Shown here: positions 8,975 to 18,519 of the stretch, in pieces | How positions within the stretch are numbered: position 1 is the stretch's first letter | Layout of the letters: every line of letters starts with the position of its first letter | Assembly: GCF_000172415.1 (NCBI RefSeq) | Contig: NZ_ABLD01000001.1 | Span: 496,001 to 560,000, forward strand | DNA: 64,000 bases | DNA from: Paraburkholderia graminis C4D1M | GTDB taxonomy: Bacteria; Pseudomonadota; Gammaproteobacteria; Burkholderiales; Burkholderiaceae | Direction: 5' to 3' | Position numbers and translations under genes: made by a program | The notes under the pieces: model-generated | What the model was told of the DNA's origin: nothing | The model's database searches: none | What the model saw: only the letters and a program-made list of their open reading frames with translations

Positions 8975-10225
8975 ATGCCGGCGTGGCTGACGGTAGTGGG
9001 CATCGGCGACGACGGCTTCGCCGGTTTGGGACGGCCCGCGCGGCGTGCGTTGCTGGAGGCGTCGGCGATTTACGGCGGCGAGCGTCATCTGTCGATGCTG
9101 CCGGCGCGGCTTGCCGCGCGCCGCGCCGCGTGGCCGCGTCCGTTCGATCTCGCGCCGTTGCTCGCCGAGCGCGGCCGCTCCGTCTGCGTGCTGGCGAGCG
9201 GCGATCCGATGCTGTTCGGCGTCGGCGCGACGCTGGCCAGGCAGTTGCCGGCCGACGAGTTGCGCGTGCTGCCCGCACCTTCGTCGTTGTCGCTGGCCGC
9301 CGCCCGGCTTGGCTGGCCGTTGCAGGAGGTGGCCGTCGTGTCGCTGGTCGGCCGGCCGCTGCCGACGCTGAATGCGCATCTGCATGACGGCGCGCGCGTG
9401 TTCGTGTTGAGCGCGGACGGCGGCACGCCCGCGGCGCTCGCCGCGCTGCTGAACGCGCGCGGCTTTGGCGCGACGCGCATGACCGTGCTCGAACATCTCG
9501 GCGGCGACGCGGAGCGGCGCATCGACGGCCGCGCGGATCAGTGGTCCGCGCGCGACGTTGCCGCGCTGAACCTGATCGCGCTCGAATGCCGCGCGACCGA
9601 TGGCGCGCCGCGTCTGCCGCTCACTTGCGGCTTGCCCGACGACGCATTCCGCCACGACGGCCAGTTGACCAAACGCGATGTGCGCGCGATCACGCTCGCG
9701 CGTCTCGCGCCGGCGCCCGGCGAATTGCTGTGGGACGTGGGCGCGGGCAGCGGCTCGATCGGCATCGAATGGATGCGCGCGCATCCCGCTTGCCGCGCGA
9801 TTGCCATTGAAGCGCACGCGGAGCGGCAGCGCTTTATCGAACACAATCGCGATGCGTTGGGCGTGCCGGGGCTGCAACTCGTCGCGGGCCGCGCGCCTGA
9901 AGCACTCGACGGGCTGCCGACGCCGGATGCGGTGTTCATCGGCGGCGGCGTGACGGTGCCGGGTGTACTCGACGCGTGCTGGGCGAGTCTGCGCGACGGC
10001 GGCCGGCTGGTCGCCAACGCGGTGACGTTGCAAGGCGAGGCGGCGCTTGCCGCATGGCGCGAACAGCATGGCGGCACGCTGACGCGCATCGCGCTTGCCG
10101 ATGCACAACCGCTCGGCGGATTCGATACGTGGCGGCAGGCGTTGCCGATCACCTTGCTCGATGTGGTGAAGCCCTGCGGCGACGAGCGCGCCGCAAGCCG
10201 CCCACAGCCCGAACGCTCCGCCTGA
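8975..10225 (+). CDS. cobL: Precorrin-6Y C5,15-methyltransferase (decarboxylating) CobL
   Basis: Bifunctional enzyme that methylates C5 and C15 and decarboxylates the C12 acetate side chain. The N-terminal half (about 1-205) is a CbiE-type tetrapyrrole methylase ([20 protein letters not shown]). The C-terminal half is a CbiT-type methyltransferase with the SAM loop [13 protein letters not shown]. The 416-residue length fits the fused CobL family. The ATG at 8975 follows AGGAAGG by 4 bases. It opens the rightward operon, divergent from cobG, and is followed 5 bp later by cbiD. The last 20 residues are polar and may be dispensable. Confidence 0.92.
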   Translation: MPAWLTVVGIGDDGFAGLGRPARRALLEASAIYGGERHLSMLPARLAARRAAWPRPFDLAPLLAERGRSVCVLASGDPMLFGVGATLARQLPADELRVLPAPSSLSLAAARLGWPLQEVAVVSLVGRPLPTLNAHLHDGARVFVLSADGGTPAALAALLNARGFGATRMTVLEHLGGDAERRIDGRADQWSARDVAALNLIALECRATDGAPRLPLTCGLPDDAFRHDGQLTKRDVRAITLARLAPAPGELLWDVGAGSGSIGIEWMRAHPACRAIAIEAHAERQRFIEHNRDALGVPGLQLVAGRAPEALDGLPTPDAVFIGGGVTVPGVLDACWASLRDGGRLVANAVTLQGEAALAAWREQHGGTLTRIALADAQPLGGFDTWRQALPITLLDVVKPCGDERAASRPQPERSA

Positions 10226-10230
10226 CCGCG

Positions 10231-11319
10231 ATGCGCGACGAGACCCCCGAACAACCCGCGCCGCTGCGCAGCGGCTACACGACCGGCAGTTGCGCCACCG
10301 CGACGTCGCTGGCGGCGGCGCGTCTGCTGCTCGCGGGCGTGGTCAGCGACATCGCCGAAATCGTGTTGCCGAAGGGCCAGCATGTGCCGATGCCGCTCGT
10401 GTTCTGCCGCCTGACCGACGACGGCGCCGAGGCCGGCACGATCAAGGACGCCGGCGACGATCCCGACGTCACGCACGGCGCCGTGGTGTTCGCGCGCGTG
10501 CGCCTCGTCGCGGAAGCGGGCGTGGTGTTTCGCGCCGGACCCGGCGTGGGCACCGTCACGCGCGCCGGTCTGACGCTCGCGGTCGGCGAGCCCGCGATCA
10601 ACCCCGTGCCGCGTCAGATGATGACCGCGCACCTCGCCGAACTCGCCGCCGAGCACGGCTATCGCGGCGGCTTCGAAGTGACGATCGGCGTCGAGGGCGG
10701 CGAAGCGCTCGCGCTCAAGACGATGAACCCGCGGCTCGGCATTCTCGGCGGGTTGTCGATTCTGGGCACGACCGGCATCGTGCGCCCGTTCTCGTGCTCG
10801 GCGTATATCGCGTCGATTCATCAAGGCATCGACGTCGCGCGCGCGAACGGCTATACGCATGTCGCCGCCTGCACCGGCAACGCGAGCGAAGACGCGATGC
10901 GCGCGCATTACGGCCTGCCCGACATCGCGTTGATCGAAATGGGCGATTTCGTCGGCGCGGTGCTCAAGCATATGAAGCGCGCGCCGGTCGAGCGCCTGAG
11001 CATTTGCGGCGGCTTCGGCAAGCTGAGCAAGCTCGCGGCGGGCCACCTCGATCTGCATAGCCGCAACTCGAGCATCGACCTCGAACGGCTCGCCGCATGG
11101 GCCGCCGAACACGGCGCCGACGACGCGTTGCAGGCCGCGATTCGCGCGGCCAACACGAGTCAGCAGGCCGTCGCGCTCGCGCATGCGCAACAGGTGCCGC
11201 TCGCCGACATCGTCTGTGAACATGCGCTTCGCGTGGCGCGCGAGATCGTGCCGCCGCAGGTGAGCGTCGAGACATTCGCGATCGACCGCCAGGGCAAACT
11301 GATCGGAGCGGCGCGATGA
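10231..11319 (+). CDS. cbiD: Cobalt-precorrin-5B C1-methyltransferase CbiD
   Basis: Adds the C1 methyl group to the corrin ring. It is the anaerobic-pathway enzyme and takes the place of CobF, which is not seen here. The 362-residue protein starts with [18 protein letters not shown] and contains [25 protein letters not shown] and the GNASEDAMR block typical of CbiD. The ATG at 10231 lies 5 bp after the cobL stop. The stop overlaps the cobK start by 4 bp. Together with CobG and a CbiG domain it makes a mixed aerobic/anaerobic enzyme set. Confidence 0.92.
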   Translation: MRDETPEQPAPLRSGYTTGSCATATSLAAARLLLAGVVSDIAEIVLPKGQHVPMPLVFCRLTDDGAEAGTIKDAGDDPDVTHGAVVFARVRLVAEAGVVFRAGPGVGTVTRAGLTLAVGEPAINPVPRQMMTAHLAELAAEHGYRGGFEVTIGVEGGEALALKTMNPRLGILGGLSILGTTGIVRPFSCSAYIASIHQGIDVARANGYTHVAACTGNASEDAMRAHYGLPDIALIEMGDFVGAVLKHMKRAPVERLSICGGFGKLSKLAAGHLDLHSRNSSIDLERLAAWAAEHGADDALQAAIRAANTSQQAVALAHAQQVPLADIVCEHALRVAREIVPPQVSVETFAIDRQGKLIGAAR

Positions 11320-12038
11320 CGCGGGTTCTGCTGCTCGGCGGCACCGGCGACGCGTTGCGCATCGCGCGGCAGCTTGCTGCGCACGATGTCTACAGTCTCG
11401 CCGGACTCGGCAAGGTGCCCGACGATCTGTGCTGCGCAGTGCGCGTGGGCGGCTTCGGCGGCAGTGAAGGGATGCAGCGCTATATCGAACAGGAGGCGAT
11501 CGGCCTCGTGATCGACGCGACTCATCCGTACGCGGCGCAAATTAGCGCGAACGCGGCGCAGGCGGCCAGGTCCGCGCGCGTGCCGTGCTGGGCGCTGCGC
11601 CGGCCCGCCTGGCAGCCGCAAGCCGGCGACGACTGGCGCATGGTCGCTGACTGGGACGAACTCACGGCGGCGCTGGCGCCATTCGCGCGGCCGCTCTTCA
11701 CGCTTGGACGCGAACCGCTCGCGCATCTCGACGAGATTCCCGCGCATCAGTTCTGGTTCGTGCGCTGTCTGGACTCGCACGCGGACACCGCACGCGCTCG
11801 CATACTCGCGGCGCGCGGACCGTTCACACTGGAAGGCGAACGCGCGCTGTTCGCGCTGCAACGCTTCGACGTGCTCGTCAGCAAGAATAGCGGCGGCAGC
11901 GCGACCGAAGCGAAGCTCGAAGTCGCACGCGAGCGCCGCTTGCCGGTTGTGATGCTGCGCCGGCCGTCATTGCCCGCGGTGGATCGCGAGTTTGACAGCG
12001 CGGCCAGTTTGCTCGAAGCGCTGCCTCGGTCGCACTGA
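11316..12038 (+). CDS. cobK: Precorrin-6A reductase
   Basis: NADPH-dependent reductase of the corrin ring (CobK/CbiJ family). The 240-residue protein has the N-terminal nucleotide-binding motif LLLGGTGDA (residues 5-13), the [12 protein letters not shown] block in the middle, and a C-terminal [13 protein letters not shown] segment, all characteristic. The start overlaps the end of cbiD (ATGA), so translation is coupled. A 28-bp gap separates it from cobM. Confidence 0.92.
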   Translation: MTRVLLLGGTGDALRIARQLAAHDVYSLAGLGKVPDDLCCAVRVGGFGGSEGMQRYIEQEAIGLVIDATHPYAAQISANAAQAARSARVPCWALRRPAWQPQAGDDWRMVADWDELTAALAPFARPLFTLGREPLAHLDEIPAHQFWFVRCLDSHADTARARILAARGPFTLEGERALFALQRFDVLVSKNSGGSATEAKLEVARERRLPVVMLRRPSLPAVDREFDSAASLLEALPRSH

Positions 12039-12066
12039 ATGGTCTGCATCAATCATGGAGCTTTGA

Positions 12067-12792
12067 ATGACGGTGTTTTTTATCGGCGCGGGTCCTGGGG
12101 ACCCCGAACTAATCACGGTGAAAGGGCAGCGTCTCGTGCGCCGTTGTCCGGTGATTCTGTATGCGGGTTCGCTGGTGCCGGCTGCGGTGCTGGAAGGACA
12201 TTCGGCGGTCGAGGTCGTCAACACCGCCGAGCTCGATCTCGATCAGATCGTGGCCTTGCTGAAACGCGCACACGATAAAGGCCAGGACGTGGCGCGCGTG
12301 CATTCGGGCGATCCGTCGTTGTATGGCGCGATCGGCGAACAGATTCGCAGACTGCGCGAACTCGCGATTCCCTACGAGATCGTGCCGGGCGTGACGGCGA
12401 CCGCTGCCAGCGCGGCCGCGCTCGGTTGCGAGCTGACGTTGCCCGGCGTTTCGCAGACGCTCATTCTCACGCGCTACGCGACGAAAACCGCGATGCCCGA
12501 AGGCGAGCAACTTGCCGATCTCGCACGGCATCGTGCGACGATGGCGATTCACCTGGGCGTGCGGCACCTTGCGCGTATCGTCGACGAATTGCGGCCGCAT
12601 TACGGCGGCGCGTGTCCGATCGCGGTGATCTATCGCGCGAGCTGGCCGGACGAAGAGAAGATCACCGGTACGCTCGACGATATTCTCGGCAAGGTGAAGT
12701 CGACGCAGATCGAGCGCACCGCGTTGATTCTGGTCGGCGACGTGCTGGCGGCTGAAGGGTTTGCCGACTCGACGCTGTACGCGAAGGACTGA
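12067..12792 (+). CDS. cobM: Precorrin-4 C11-methyltransferase
   Basis: SAM-dependent tetrapyrrole methylase acting at C11. It has the family signature [17 protein letters not shown] at the N terminus, then HSGDPSLYGA, PGVTATAASAA and TRYATKTAMPEGE, which point to CobM/CbiF. The 241-residue length is normal. It is the last gene of the rightward cobalamin arm and converges on the MFS transporter gene 68 bp downstream. No obvious terminator lies in that gap. Confidence 0.93.
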   Translation: MTVFFIGAGPGDPELITVKGQRLVRRCPVILYAGSLVPAAVLEGHSAVEVVNTAELDLDQIVALLKRAHDKGQDVARVHSGDPSLYGAIGEQIRRLRELAIPYEIVPGVTATAASAAALGCELTLPGVSQTLILTRYATKTAMPEGEQLADLARHRATMAIHLGVRHLARIVDELRPHYGGACPIAVIYRASWPDEEKITGTLDDILGKVKSTQIERTALILVGDVLAAEGFADSTLYAKD

Positions 12793-12860
12793 CGCGTTGT
12801 GCATGGGCCGCGCGAAGCGGCGGCGTTGGCTTGCCGTCGCGCAGCTCGCATCGCAAAGCC

Positions 12861-14354
12861 TCAATCTTCCAGCGGCGCCAGCGCCTCCAGCGGCATCTTT
12901 TTCTCCGCGCCGATGTGGATCGCCGGCACCAGCGTCAGCAGCACGACCACAAAAATCGCAATCGCGAAGATCGACATGAACGTGAGGTGCAGCGATTGAT
13001 GCAGCACCATGCGGATCGCGTCGCCGCCGCCGAAATTCGCCGCCTGATTTTGCAGCAGGCTTTTCAGTTGATCGGACCGGACGGCGGCGCTGCCTCCCGA
13101 ATGACTCAGCCCGAAGTTGAGCACCGCGCCGAACAGCGTCGCGCCGAGCGTGCTGCCGAGATTACGCGAGAACAGGTTCGACGCCGTGGCGCTGCCGCGC
13201 TCCTCCATCTTGACGATTTCCTGGATCAGGATGAGGCAACTGACGCTCGACGTGCCCATGCCGAAGCCCATGATGAGCGAGCCGAACGCGGCGACGAGCG
13301 GCGAGCCGCCCGGCGCGAGAAACAGCAGCAGCACCGCGCCGACCGGAATGAACGCACTGCCGGCGATCAGCATGCGCCGCAGGCCGATGCGGTGAAACAC
13401 CTTGGCAGCGAGCGTCGCGCCGACGGGCCAGCCGACCATCATCATCGTCAGTGCAAGGCCGGCGATCACGGGCGATCGGTTCAGCACGCCTTGCACGTAC
13501 ATCGGCAGGAACGTGGTCGAGCCCATCAGGATCATGCCGGAGAGCAAGGTCGCTCCGTTGCACGCGGCAATCGGGCGGCGGCTCCACAGTGCGAACGAGA
13601 TCATCGGCTCCCTGGCGCGGCGCTCCTGCAGCACGAACAGCAGCAGGCACACGACGAACGCCGCGCCGGCCATCGACGCATGCGCGAGGTCGTCGTCGCC
13701 CGCGTAGGTGAGCGCCGTCATCAACGCGGCGATGGCGGCCATGAAGAGCGCTGCGCCCGCGAAGTCGATGGAAGGGCGCGCGTGCCGCTCACCCTCGCGC
13801 AGGAAAGCGATGAAGCCCGCAGCCGAGGCGAGGCCGATCGGCACGTTCATCCAGAAGATCCACGCCCACGACATGTTGTGGATGATGAAGCCGCCGACCA
13901 TCGGCCCGACGACTGCCGAAATCGCCCACACGCTCGCGAGATAACCTTGCACCTTGCCGCGTTCGCGCGCCGGATACAGGTCCGCGACGATGGTCAGCGT
14001 GACCGGCTGGATCGCGCCCGCGCCGACGCCCTGAATCAGCCGGAATGCGATCATGGCCGGCATCGACCACGCGAAGCCCGCGAGCACGGAGCCGATCAGA
14101 AAGATCGCGATGCCCGCCAGCATGATCGGCTTGCGGCCGTAGAGATCGGCCAGCTTGCCGAACACGACGGTCATCGCCGTTTGAGCGAGCAGGAACGACG
14201 AGAAGACCCAGCTATACAGATGCAGATCGCCGAGTTGTGCGACGATCTGCGGCATGGCGGTGGATACGATGGTGGCTTCGATGGCGACCATCGCCATCGA
14301 AGCCATGACGGCGGCAATGACCAAAGGACGCGACGATTGCGGATGGCGGGACAT
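12861..14354 (-). CDS. MFS drug exporter, DHA2/EmrB-like
   Basis: Inner-membrane proton-driven efflux transporter of the 14-segment DHA2 group. The 497-residue sequence has the first-helix region with IEATIVSTAMPQI, the loop motif GKLADLYGRKP (motif A), RLIQGVGAGAI (motif B) and the WAISAVVGPMVGG motif C on helix 5. Many hydrophobic segments run to the C terminus. Such proteins export drugs or toxic metabolites, but the substrate cannot be read from the sequence. It stands alone, convergent with cobM, and no adjacent regulator or membrane-fusion protein is seen. The Shine-Dalgarno sequence before the ATG is weak. Confidence 0.85.
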   Translation of the reverse strand: MSRHPQSSRPLVIAAVMASMAMVAIEATIVSTAMPQIVAQLGDLHLYSWVFSSFLLAQTAMTVVFGKLADLYGRKPIMLAGIAIFLIGSVLAGFAWSMPAMIAFRLIQGVGAGAIQPVTLTIVADLYPARERGKVQGYLASVWAISAVVGPMVGGFIIHNMSWAWIFWMNVPIGLASAAGFIAFLREGERHARPSIDFAGAALFMAAIAALMTALTYAGDDDLAHASMAGAAFVVCLLLFVLQERRAREPMISFALWSRRPIAACNGATLLSGMILMGSTTFLPMYVQGVLNRSPVIAGLALTMMMVGWPVGATLAAKVFHRIGLRRMLIAGSAFIPVGAVLLLFLAPGGSPLVAAFGSLIMGFGMGTSSVSCLILIQEIVKMEERGSATASNLFSRNLGSTLGATLFGAVLNFGLSHSGGSAAVRSDQLKSLLQNQAANFGGGDAIRMVLHQSLHLTFMSIFAIAIFVVVLLTLVPAIHIGAEKKMPLEALAPLED

Positions 14355-14580
14355 GGGGCGAAGTTGGTATCAGAATAGTGGGTGCGTCTGCCAGGCGGTG
14401 CCTGGCTGATGCATGATGCACGGTCGGCGCTATGACGTCGGCGTGGCCGTTCGAGCGGCCGAAAGCGAGTATGCACCTTGCAGGGAATCTTCGCAGCGTA
14501 GTGCTGCAGTGAAGCGCTGCGTGCCGTCATGGCACAACGCTTGCGACTCCCGCAATTCTTTCGACACATGGAGGATCATT

Positions 14581-14853
14581 ATGAGGATCGAATTCACCGG
14601 ACGCCGTGAAGTGGTGGCGGCTGCGCGCGTCGCCTTCGAAGCCAATGTCGACGGAAAGGACGTTTGGTGCAGCGTATCGCTCGACGCGCTCAACGACCAT
14701 TTCGGCAACGGCGGGCCGTCGGCGCACGATCTCGTGGGCACGTTCGAGGCGAACCGCGCGCAGATCGAAAACGCCACCAAGCGGGTGCTCGAAAAAAACG
14801 GCGGGCAATCGGTGGAACTCGAAACGCGCGATTTCGACAAGACGGGGCCGTGA
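14581..14853 (+). CDS. DUF1488 family protein
   Basis: A 90-residue cytoplasmic protein of unknown function. The pattern (EFTGRREVVAAARVAFEANV, then WCSVSLDALNDHFG and a helical C terminus) matches the DUF1488 family, common in Burkholderiales. The start is ATG 14581 behind GGAGG 8-12 bases upstream. It is monocistronic, and a weak GC hairpin follows at 14869-14888. I do not assign a function. Confidence 0.75.
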   Translation: MRIEFTGRREVVAAARVAFEANVDGKDVWCSVSLDALNDHFGNGGPSAHDLVGTFEANRAQIENATKRVLEKNGGQSVELETRDFDKTGP

Positions 14854-14863
14854 GGTCGTTGTA

Positions 14864-14890
14864 GCTGGGCCGGCAATGCGCCGGCTTTGA
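14864..14890 (+). terminator. Weak hairpin after the DUF1488 gene
   Basis: A perfect 6-bp GCCGGC stem (14869-14874 and 14880-14885) with a 5-base loop is followed by only TTT. It is plausible as a weak or rho-assisted terminator and is not a strong call. Confidence 0.35.
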
Positions 14891-14975
14891 CGGCGCGACG
14901 ACGCGGCAAGGACACGCCGGGTCGCACTGGCGCGGCGTGTTGCGCGGCGGCCTCGGCGGCGCATGCCCATCGCGT

Positions 14976-14999
14976 GGCAACGCGGCAACGCGGCAACGC
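14976..14999 (+). repeat. Three tandem copies of an 8-bp unit before the carbonic anhydrase gene
   Basis: GGCAACGC is repeated three times without interruption and runs straight into GGTATAGT. TATAGT at 15002-15007 is a possible -10 element for the carbonic anhydrase gene, so the repeat occupies the spacer/-35 area. Copy-number change there could alter promoter spacing. Confidence 0.6.
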
Positions 15000-15078
15000 G
15001 GTATAGTCGCGCGAATCCGTAGCGGCTGTGCGCTGCGCGCCGCGCAACTTCGAACCTTCGACTATCGGAGAGAACATC

Positions 15079-15714
15079 TTGCAGGAAATCATCGAGGGCT
15101 TGATCCGCTTTCAACGCGACGTGTTTCCGCAGCAAAGCGCTTTGTTCAAGCGCCTGTCCGCCGCGCAAAGCCCGAGCGCGCTGTTCGTGACGTGCTCGGA
15201 CAGCCGCGTGGTGCCCGAACTGCTGACGCAGTCGGAACCCGGCGCGCTGTTCGTGATTCGCAACGCGGGCAATATCGTGCCGTCGTATGGTCCCGAGCCG
15301 GGCGGCGTGTCGGCGACCGTCGAATATGCCGTGGCGGTGCTCGGCGTACGCGACATCGTGATATGCGGCCACTCGAATTGCGGCGCGATGACGGCGATCT
15401 CGAGCAACACGAACCTCGAACATCTGCCGGCGGTGGCCGGCTGGCTGCGTCACGCCGATGCCGCGAAGGCGATCAATGCGTCGCGCACCTATGAGTCGGC
15501 GGCGGAACGTCTCGACGCGCTGGTCAAGGACAACGTGGTGGCCCAACTGGCTAATATCCGCACGCATCCGTCGGTGGCGGTCGGGCTCGCGAACAAGACG
15601 CTGCAACTGCATGGCTGGCTCTTCCAGATTGAAAGCGGCGTGATGCTTGCACTCGACGGCCGCAGCGGTAAGTTTGTGCCCTTGCTCGAGAATCCGGACG
15701 TTTTTGCCGTGTGA
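15079..15714 (+). CDS. Beta-class carbonic anhydrase
   Basis: Zinc enzyme interconverting CO2 and bicarbonate in the cytoplasm. The zinc ligands and Asp/Arg dyad are visible: Cys39, Asp41 and Arg43 in VTCSDSR, and His98 and Cys101 in GHSNCG. The 211-residue length is normal. I choose the TTG at 15079, which gives the family start [12 protein letters not shown] and has GGAGAGA 5-6 bases upstream. An ATG at 15028 would add 17 residues unlike the family. The gene is monocistronic. The DUF1488 gene lies upstream on the same strand, and the AlkB-like gene converges from the right. Confidence 0.9.
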   Translation: MQEIIEGLIRFQRDVFPQQSALFKRLSAAQSPSALFVTCSDSRVVPELLTQSEPGALFVIRNAGNIVPSYGPEPGGVSATVEYAVAVLGVRDIVICGHSNCGAMTAISSNTNLEHLPAVAGWLRHADAAKAINASRTYESAAERLDALVKDNVVAQLANIRTHPSVAVGLANKTLQLHGWLFQIESGVMLALDGRSGKFVPLLENPDVFAV

Positions 15715-15759
15715 TTGGGCGGGGGATGCGGGCGGGGGCTTGCGCGCGCGCAGGCGTGC

Positions 15760-16350
15760 CTACTCCCGTGGCCCGTTGTAGCAGCGAAATGCCAGGCTGA
15801 TACGCGGCCCGACGCGCTCGCCGAGCTTTGGAATGCCGTGGTCGTGCGTGAACTGCGACGCGTAGCTCATCACCAGACAGCTACCCGGCTCGAGGTCGAC
15901 ATGCACCGCGCGGCCGGGGCCTTTCTTCGGGCGGATCGTCATGCGACGGGCAGCGCCGAGCGATACGATCGCGATCGGCTCGCCGCGCACGAGGTTCGCC
16001 GTCTTGTCGCTGTGCGGCGCGACGCTGTCGTGTTCGTCGCGATACAGGTTCAGACCCACGCGGTTAAACGGCGCGCCGACGAGCGAGCGCACCGCTTCGA
16101 ACGCCTCGCCAAGCGGCGCCGGCAAGTCCGCCGATTCGCGCAGGAACGTGGCGATAAGCCGAGGCACGGCCACCTCGCGCTCGTACATCATCCGCTGATG
16201 GCTGCTCCAGCCGATGTTCTTCAGCGCCTCGCCGAACCACTGCTGCGCGAGCGCAAGCGGGACCAGGTCGGGCAGATAACGCATTCCGCCTTCGTTGTCG
16301 CTAAACAGGGTAACGGGCTCGGGGGCAAACAGGCCTTGCTGGGACACCAT
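15760..16350 (-). CDS. AlkB-like 2-oxoglutarate/Fe(II) dioxygenase
   Basis: Predicted oxidative DNA/RNA demethylase or related Fe(II)/2-oxoglutarate oxygenase. The 196-residue protein has the iron ligands His113 and Asp115 in PHSDKTANL and a distal His in FTHDHGIPK (169-171). The 2-oxoglutarate arginines are Arg183 and Arg189 in RISLAFR, with the six-residue spacing seen in AlkB. The N-terminal nucleotide-recognition lid is of the ALKBH2/3-like short type. A near-consensus LexA box overlaps the likely promoter about 60 bp upstream of the start, so SOS control is expected. Its position, alone between trehalase and carbonic anhydrase, gives no further clue to the substrate. Confidence 0.85.
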   Translation of the reverse strand: MVSQQGLFAPEPVTLFSDNEGGMRYLPDLVPLALAQQWFGEALKNIGWSSHQRMMYEREVAVPRLIATFLRESADLPAPLGEAFEAVRSLVGAPFNRVGLNLYRDEHDSVAPHSDKTANLVRGEPIAIVSLGAARRMTIRPKKGPGRAVHVDLEPGSCLVMSYASQFTHDHGIPKLGERVGPRISLAFRCYNGPRE

Positions 16351-16405
16351 GATTCAACGCCGGGCGCGCAGGCCCCGGCCAGGAAATGACGGGTTCATGC
16401 CTGTC

Positions 16406-16435
16406 ATTATACTGTGTTTTTATACAGTGTTTCCA
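16406..16435 (-). promoter_or_regulatory. LexA (SOS) box and promoter of the AlkB-like gene
   Basis: Positions 16410-16429 read TACTGT, eight bases, then ACAGTG: CTGT-N8-ACAG exactly, with an AT-rich core. On the leftward strand TATAAT (16411-16406) is a perfect -10. TGGAAA (16435-16430) is a possible -35 with an 18-base spacer, which puts the LexA box inside the promoter. This arrangement is typical of SOS-repressed genes. Confidence 0.8.
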
Positions 16436-16485
16436 GGTCCCGGAAGTCTGCCGCCAGCCTCTGGTCTCCTCGCGTCGCGGCGAAC

Positions 16486-18189
16486 TCACTCGCCGGGGCT
16501 ATACAGGTCCAGCAGTTTCAGCGTCACGCCGTTCGTCCAGCCAAAGCCGTCCTGCAGCGGATATTCGCCGCCGCCGCCACCGCCCGTGCCCGCGCCTTCC
16601 ACTACGTATTTCTCGACCAGCTTCTTGTCCGACGCATAGACACCTTTCACGTCGGCGAGAAAGCGCGTGCCGATCTGCTGCGCGAGCGCGTCCTGACCAT
16701 AGCGCTTCAAGCCCTGGATCGCGACCCAGTGCAACGGCGCCCAGCCGTTCGGCGCATCCCACTGCTGCGTGGTGTTGTACGTCGTGGTGACGAGGCCGCC
16801 TGGCTGCAACAACGTCGATTGCACCTGCTGCGCGGTCTTTTTCGCGCGATCCGGCCACGCGGCGCCGACGAACAGCGGGAACACCATCGCCGCGGTTTTG
16901 TTTTCGCGCGGTTTGGCGAGTTGCCAGTCATAGTCGCCGTAGTAGCCGTTCGCGTTCCACAAGTAGCGATTGATGCCGAGCGCGCGCTTCGCCGCGCGTC
17001 CCGCGAATTCGCCGACACAGCGGAAATCGCGCGTCTCGCCGCAGCCCTTCGCGATGGTGATCTCCAGGTGGAACATCAGGCTATTGAGATCGACGGGAAT
17101 GATCGACGTGGTGCGCACCGTCGCGAGCGTCATGTTGTCGCCGAACCAGCGCGAGCTGAAATCCCAGCCGCTTTCGGCGGTGGCGCGCAGTTCGCGGTAG
17201 ACGTCGTTAGGATTGCGCCCGGTCGCCTTTTGCGCGGTCTGAATGTCCTCAAGATAGGACTCGTCGCGAGGCGTGTCGAGCTCGTCCCAGTAGCGGTTCA
17301 GCACCGTCCGATCGGGCATCACGACCACGTTGCGCGTCGCGGAGCCGGCCGGCGTCGAGCTTTCGCCCTGCATCCAGTAGCCGTATTCCTTGCGCAGCGC
17401 CGGCAGGTACTTCTGATAGACGCCGCGTCCTTCCACCTTGGCCGCGAGCTCCACCATGTGCGAGAAGAAGGGCGGCTGCGAACGGTCGAGATAGTACGTG
17501 CGATTGCCGTTGGGAATATGGCCGAACGTGTCGATCATGTACGCGAAGTTGTCGAGCATGTTGTCGACGAGATCTTCGCGGCCCGCTTCCTGAAGGCCCA
17601 GCATCGTGAAGTAGGTGTCCCAGTAGTAGCCTTCGCGAAAGCGTCCGCCGGGCACCACGTACGGCTTCGGCAATGGAATCAGCGAGCTGTTCGGCGGCGC
17701 GCTCATGGTCGTGCGTGTGAGCGCGGGCCACAGCCAGTTGATGTGCTCACGCAGCGTCTGATTCGCGGGCGGCGTGATGACCGGCTCGCTCGGCGGCGTG
17801 AAGTACTGGTTCACGAAGTTCGCGAGCGAGAAGCCGGGCTTGCTCCTCTGCTGGTGATAAAGCTGCACGATTGCGGCGGGATCCGCATTCGGCGTTGCAT
17901 CGACGAAGGTCTTCTGGTCCGGATAGATCTGCGCCGTTTGCACGGCCACGAACAGGTCGCCATAGAGTATGTCCGGCGCGGGCGGCAACGTGCCGCCGAC
18001 CTGCGTGTCGGCGTGACAGACGGACGACAGTCCGATTAGTAAAGCGAAGCTCGACACGGCGGCCGCGCGATGCAGGTACTTGAACCGCGCGGCGGGAAGG
18101 GAAGGCTGCGATAAAAAAGCGGGGAAACCGGCGACGCCGGGCACGCGTCCGGCACAGCGAATGCTGCGCGCTTGCGATGACACAATCAT
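16486..18189 (-). CDS. treA: Periplasmic trehalase (GH37)
   Basis: Secreted glycoside hydrolase that splits trehalose into two glucoses. Both family signatures are present: [15 protein letters not shown] (roughly residues 180-195) and [10 protein letters not shown] (about 480). The Gly-rich lid precedes [14 protein letters not shown] near the C terminus. The 567-residue chain has an unusually long N terminus: the hydrophobic signal core ([16 protein letters not shown], then CHA) lies near residues 42-60. The long start at 18189 is nevertheless supported by AGGAGGAG 4 bases upstream. Secretion implies periplasmic use of osmoprotective trehalose. It appears monocistronic. Confidence 0.9.
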   Translation of the reverse strand: MIVSSQARSIRCAGRVPGVAGFPAFLSQPSLPAARFKYLHRAAAVSSFALLIGLSSVCHADTQVGGTLPPAPDILYGDLFVAVQTAQIYPDQKTFVDATPNADPAAIVQLYHQQRSKPGFSLANFVNQYFTPPSEPVITPPANQTLREHINWLWPALTRTTMSAPPNSSLIPLPKPYVVPGGRFREGYYWDTYFTMLGLQEAGREDLVDNMLDNFAYMIDTFGHIPNGNRTYYLDRSQPPFFSHMVELAAKVEGRGVYQKYLPALRKEYGYWMQGESSTPAGSATRNVVVMPDRTVLNRYWDELDTPRDESYLEDIQTAQKATGRNPNDVYRELRATAESGWDFSSRWFGDNMTLATVRTTSIIPVDLNSLMFHLEITIAKGCGETRDFRCVGEFAGRAAKRALGINRYLWNANGYYGDYDWQLAKPRENKTAAMVFPLFVGAAWPDRAKKTAQQVQSTLLQPGGLVTTTYNTTQQWDAPNGWAPLHWVAIQGLKRYGQDALAQQIGTRFLADVKGVYASDKKLVEKYVVEGAGTGGGGGGEYPLQDGFGWTNGVTLKLLDLYSPGE

Positions 18190-18519
18190 GTCTCCTCCTG
18201 AGGAATGGACAACAGGATTGGTCGCCTCTCACGCCCTCTCTTTGATGACTAGCCGTGATGATCCTTTTGGGGCGTGGCTAGCATGGCATAAAACAGACGG
18301 CGCTTCAAACTATGCGGGACGAATGGGCGGGCAGCGTTCTGATGAGGTGTCGCGAGCGCTTGCTGGCCACGCTCTTTGTTTAGTTCGGATGGCGAATTAG
18401 TTAATGATTAAATCGACGCCGTTACTGTCCGCGATGCGGAGCTAAGCGCGCCGGCGTGTTTCAGATTAACCCTTGATTCACGGGCTAATCTGTTTCTGAA
18501 GCATGAAAGAAACCTTCGC
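18190..18519. other. Intergenic region upstream of trehalase
   Basis: No gene is seen in these 330 bp between the treA start and the lrgB stop. The region holds the presumed treA promoter. It also has a CTAGCC...GGCTAG inverted pair near 18248-18281 and a longer imperfect inverted repeat at 18462-18492, listed separately. I cannot fix a -35/-10 pair. Confidence 0.5.
18462..18492. repeat. Imperfect inverted repeat between treA and lrgB
   Basis: The arms CAGATTAACCC and GGGCTAATCTG (11 bp, one mismatch) are separated by 9 bases. They lie 28 bp beyond the lrgB stop on the leftward strand. There is no T-tract on that side, so it could be a weak terminator of lrgAB or an operator. Confidence 0.45.
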
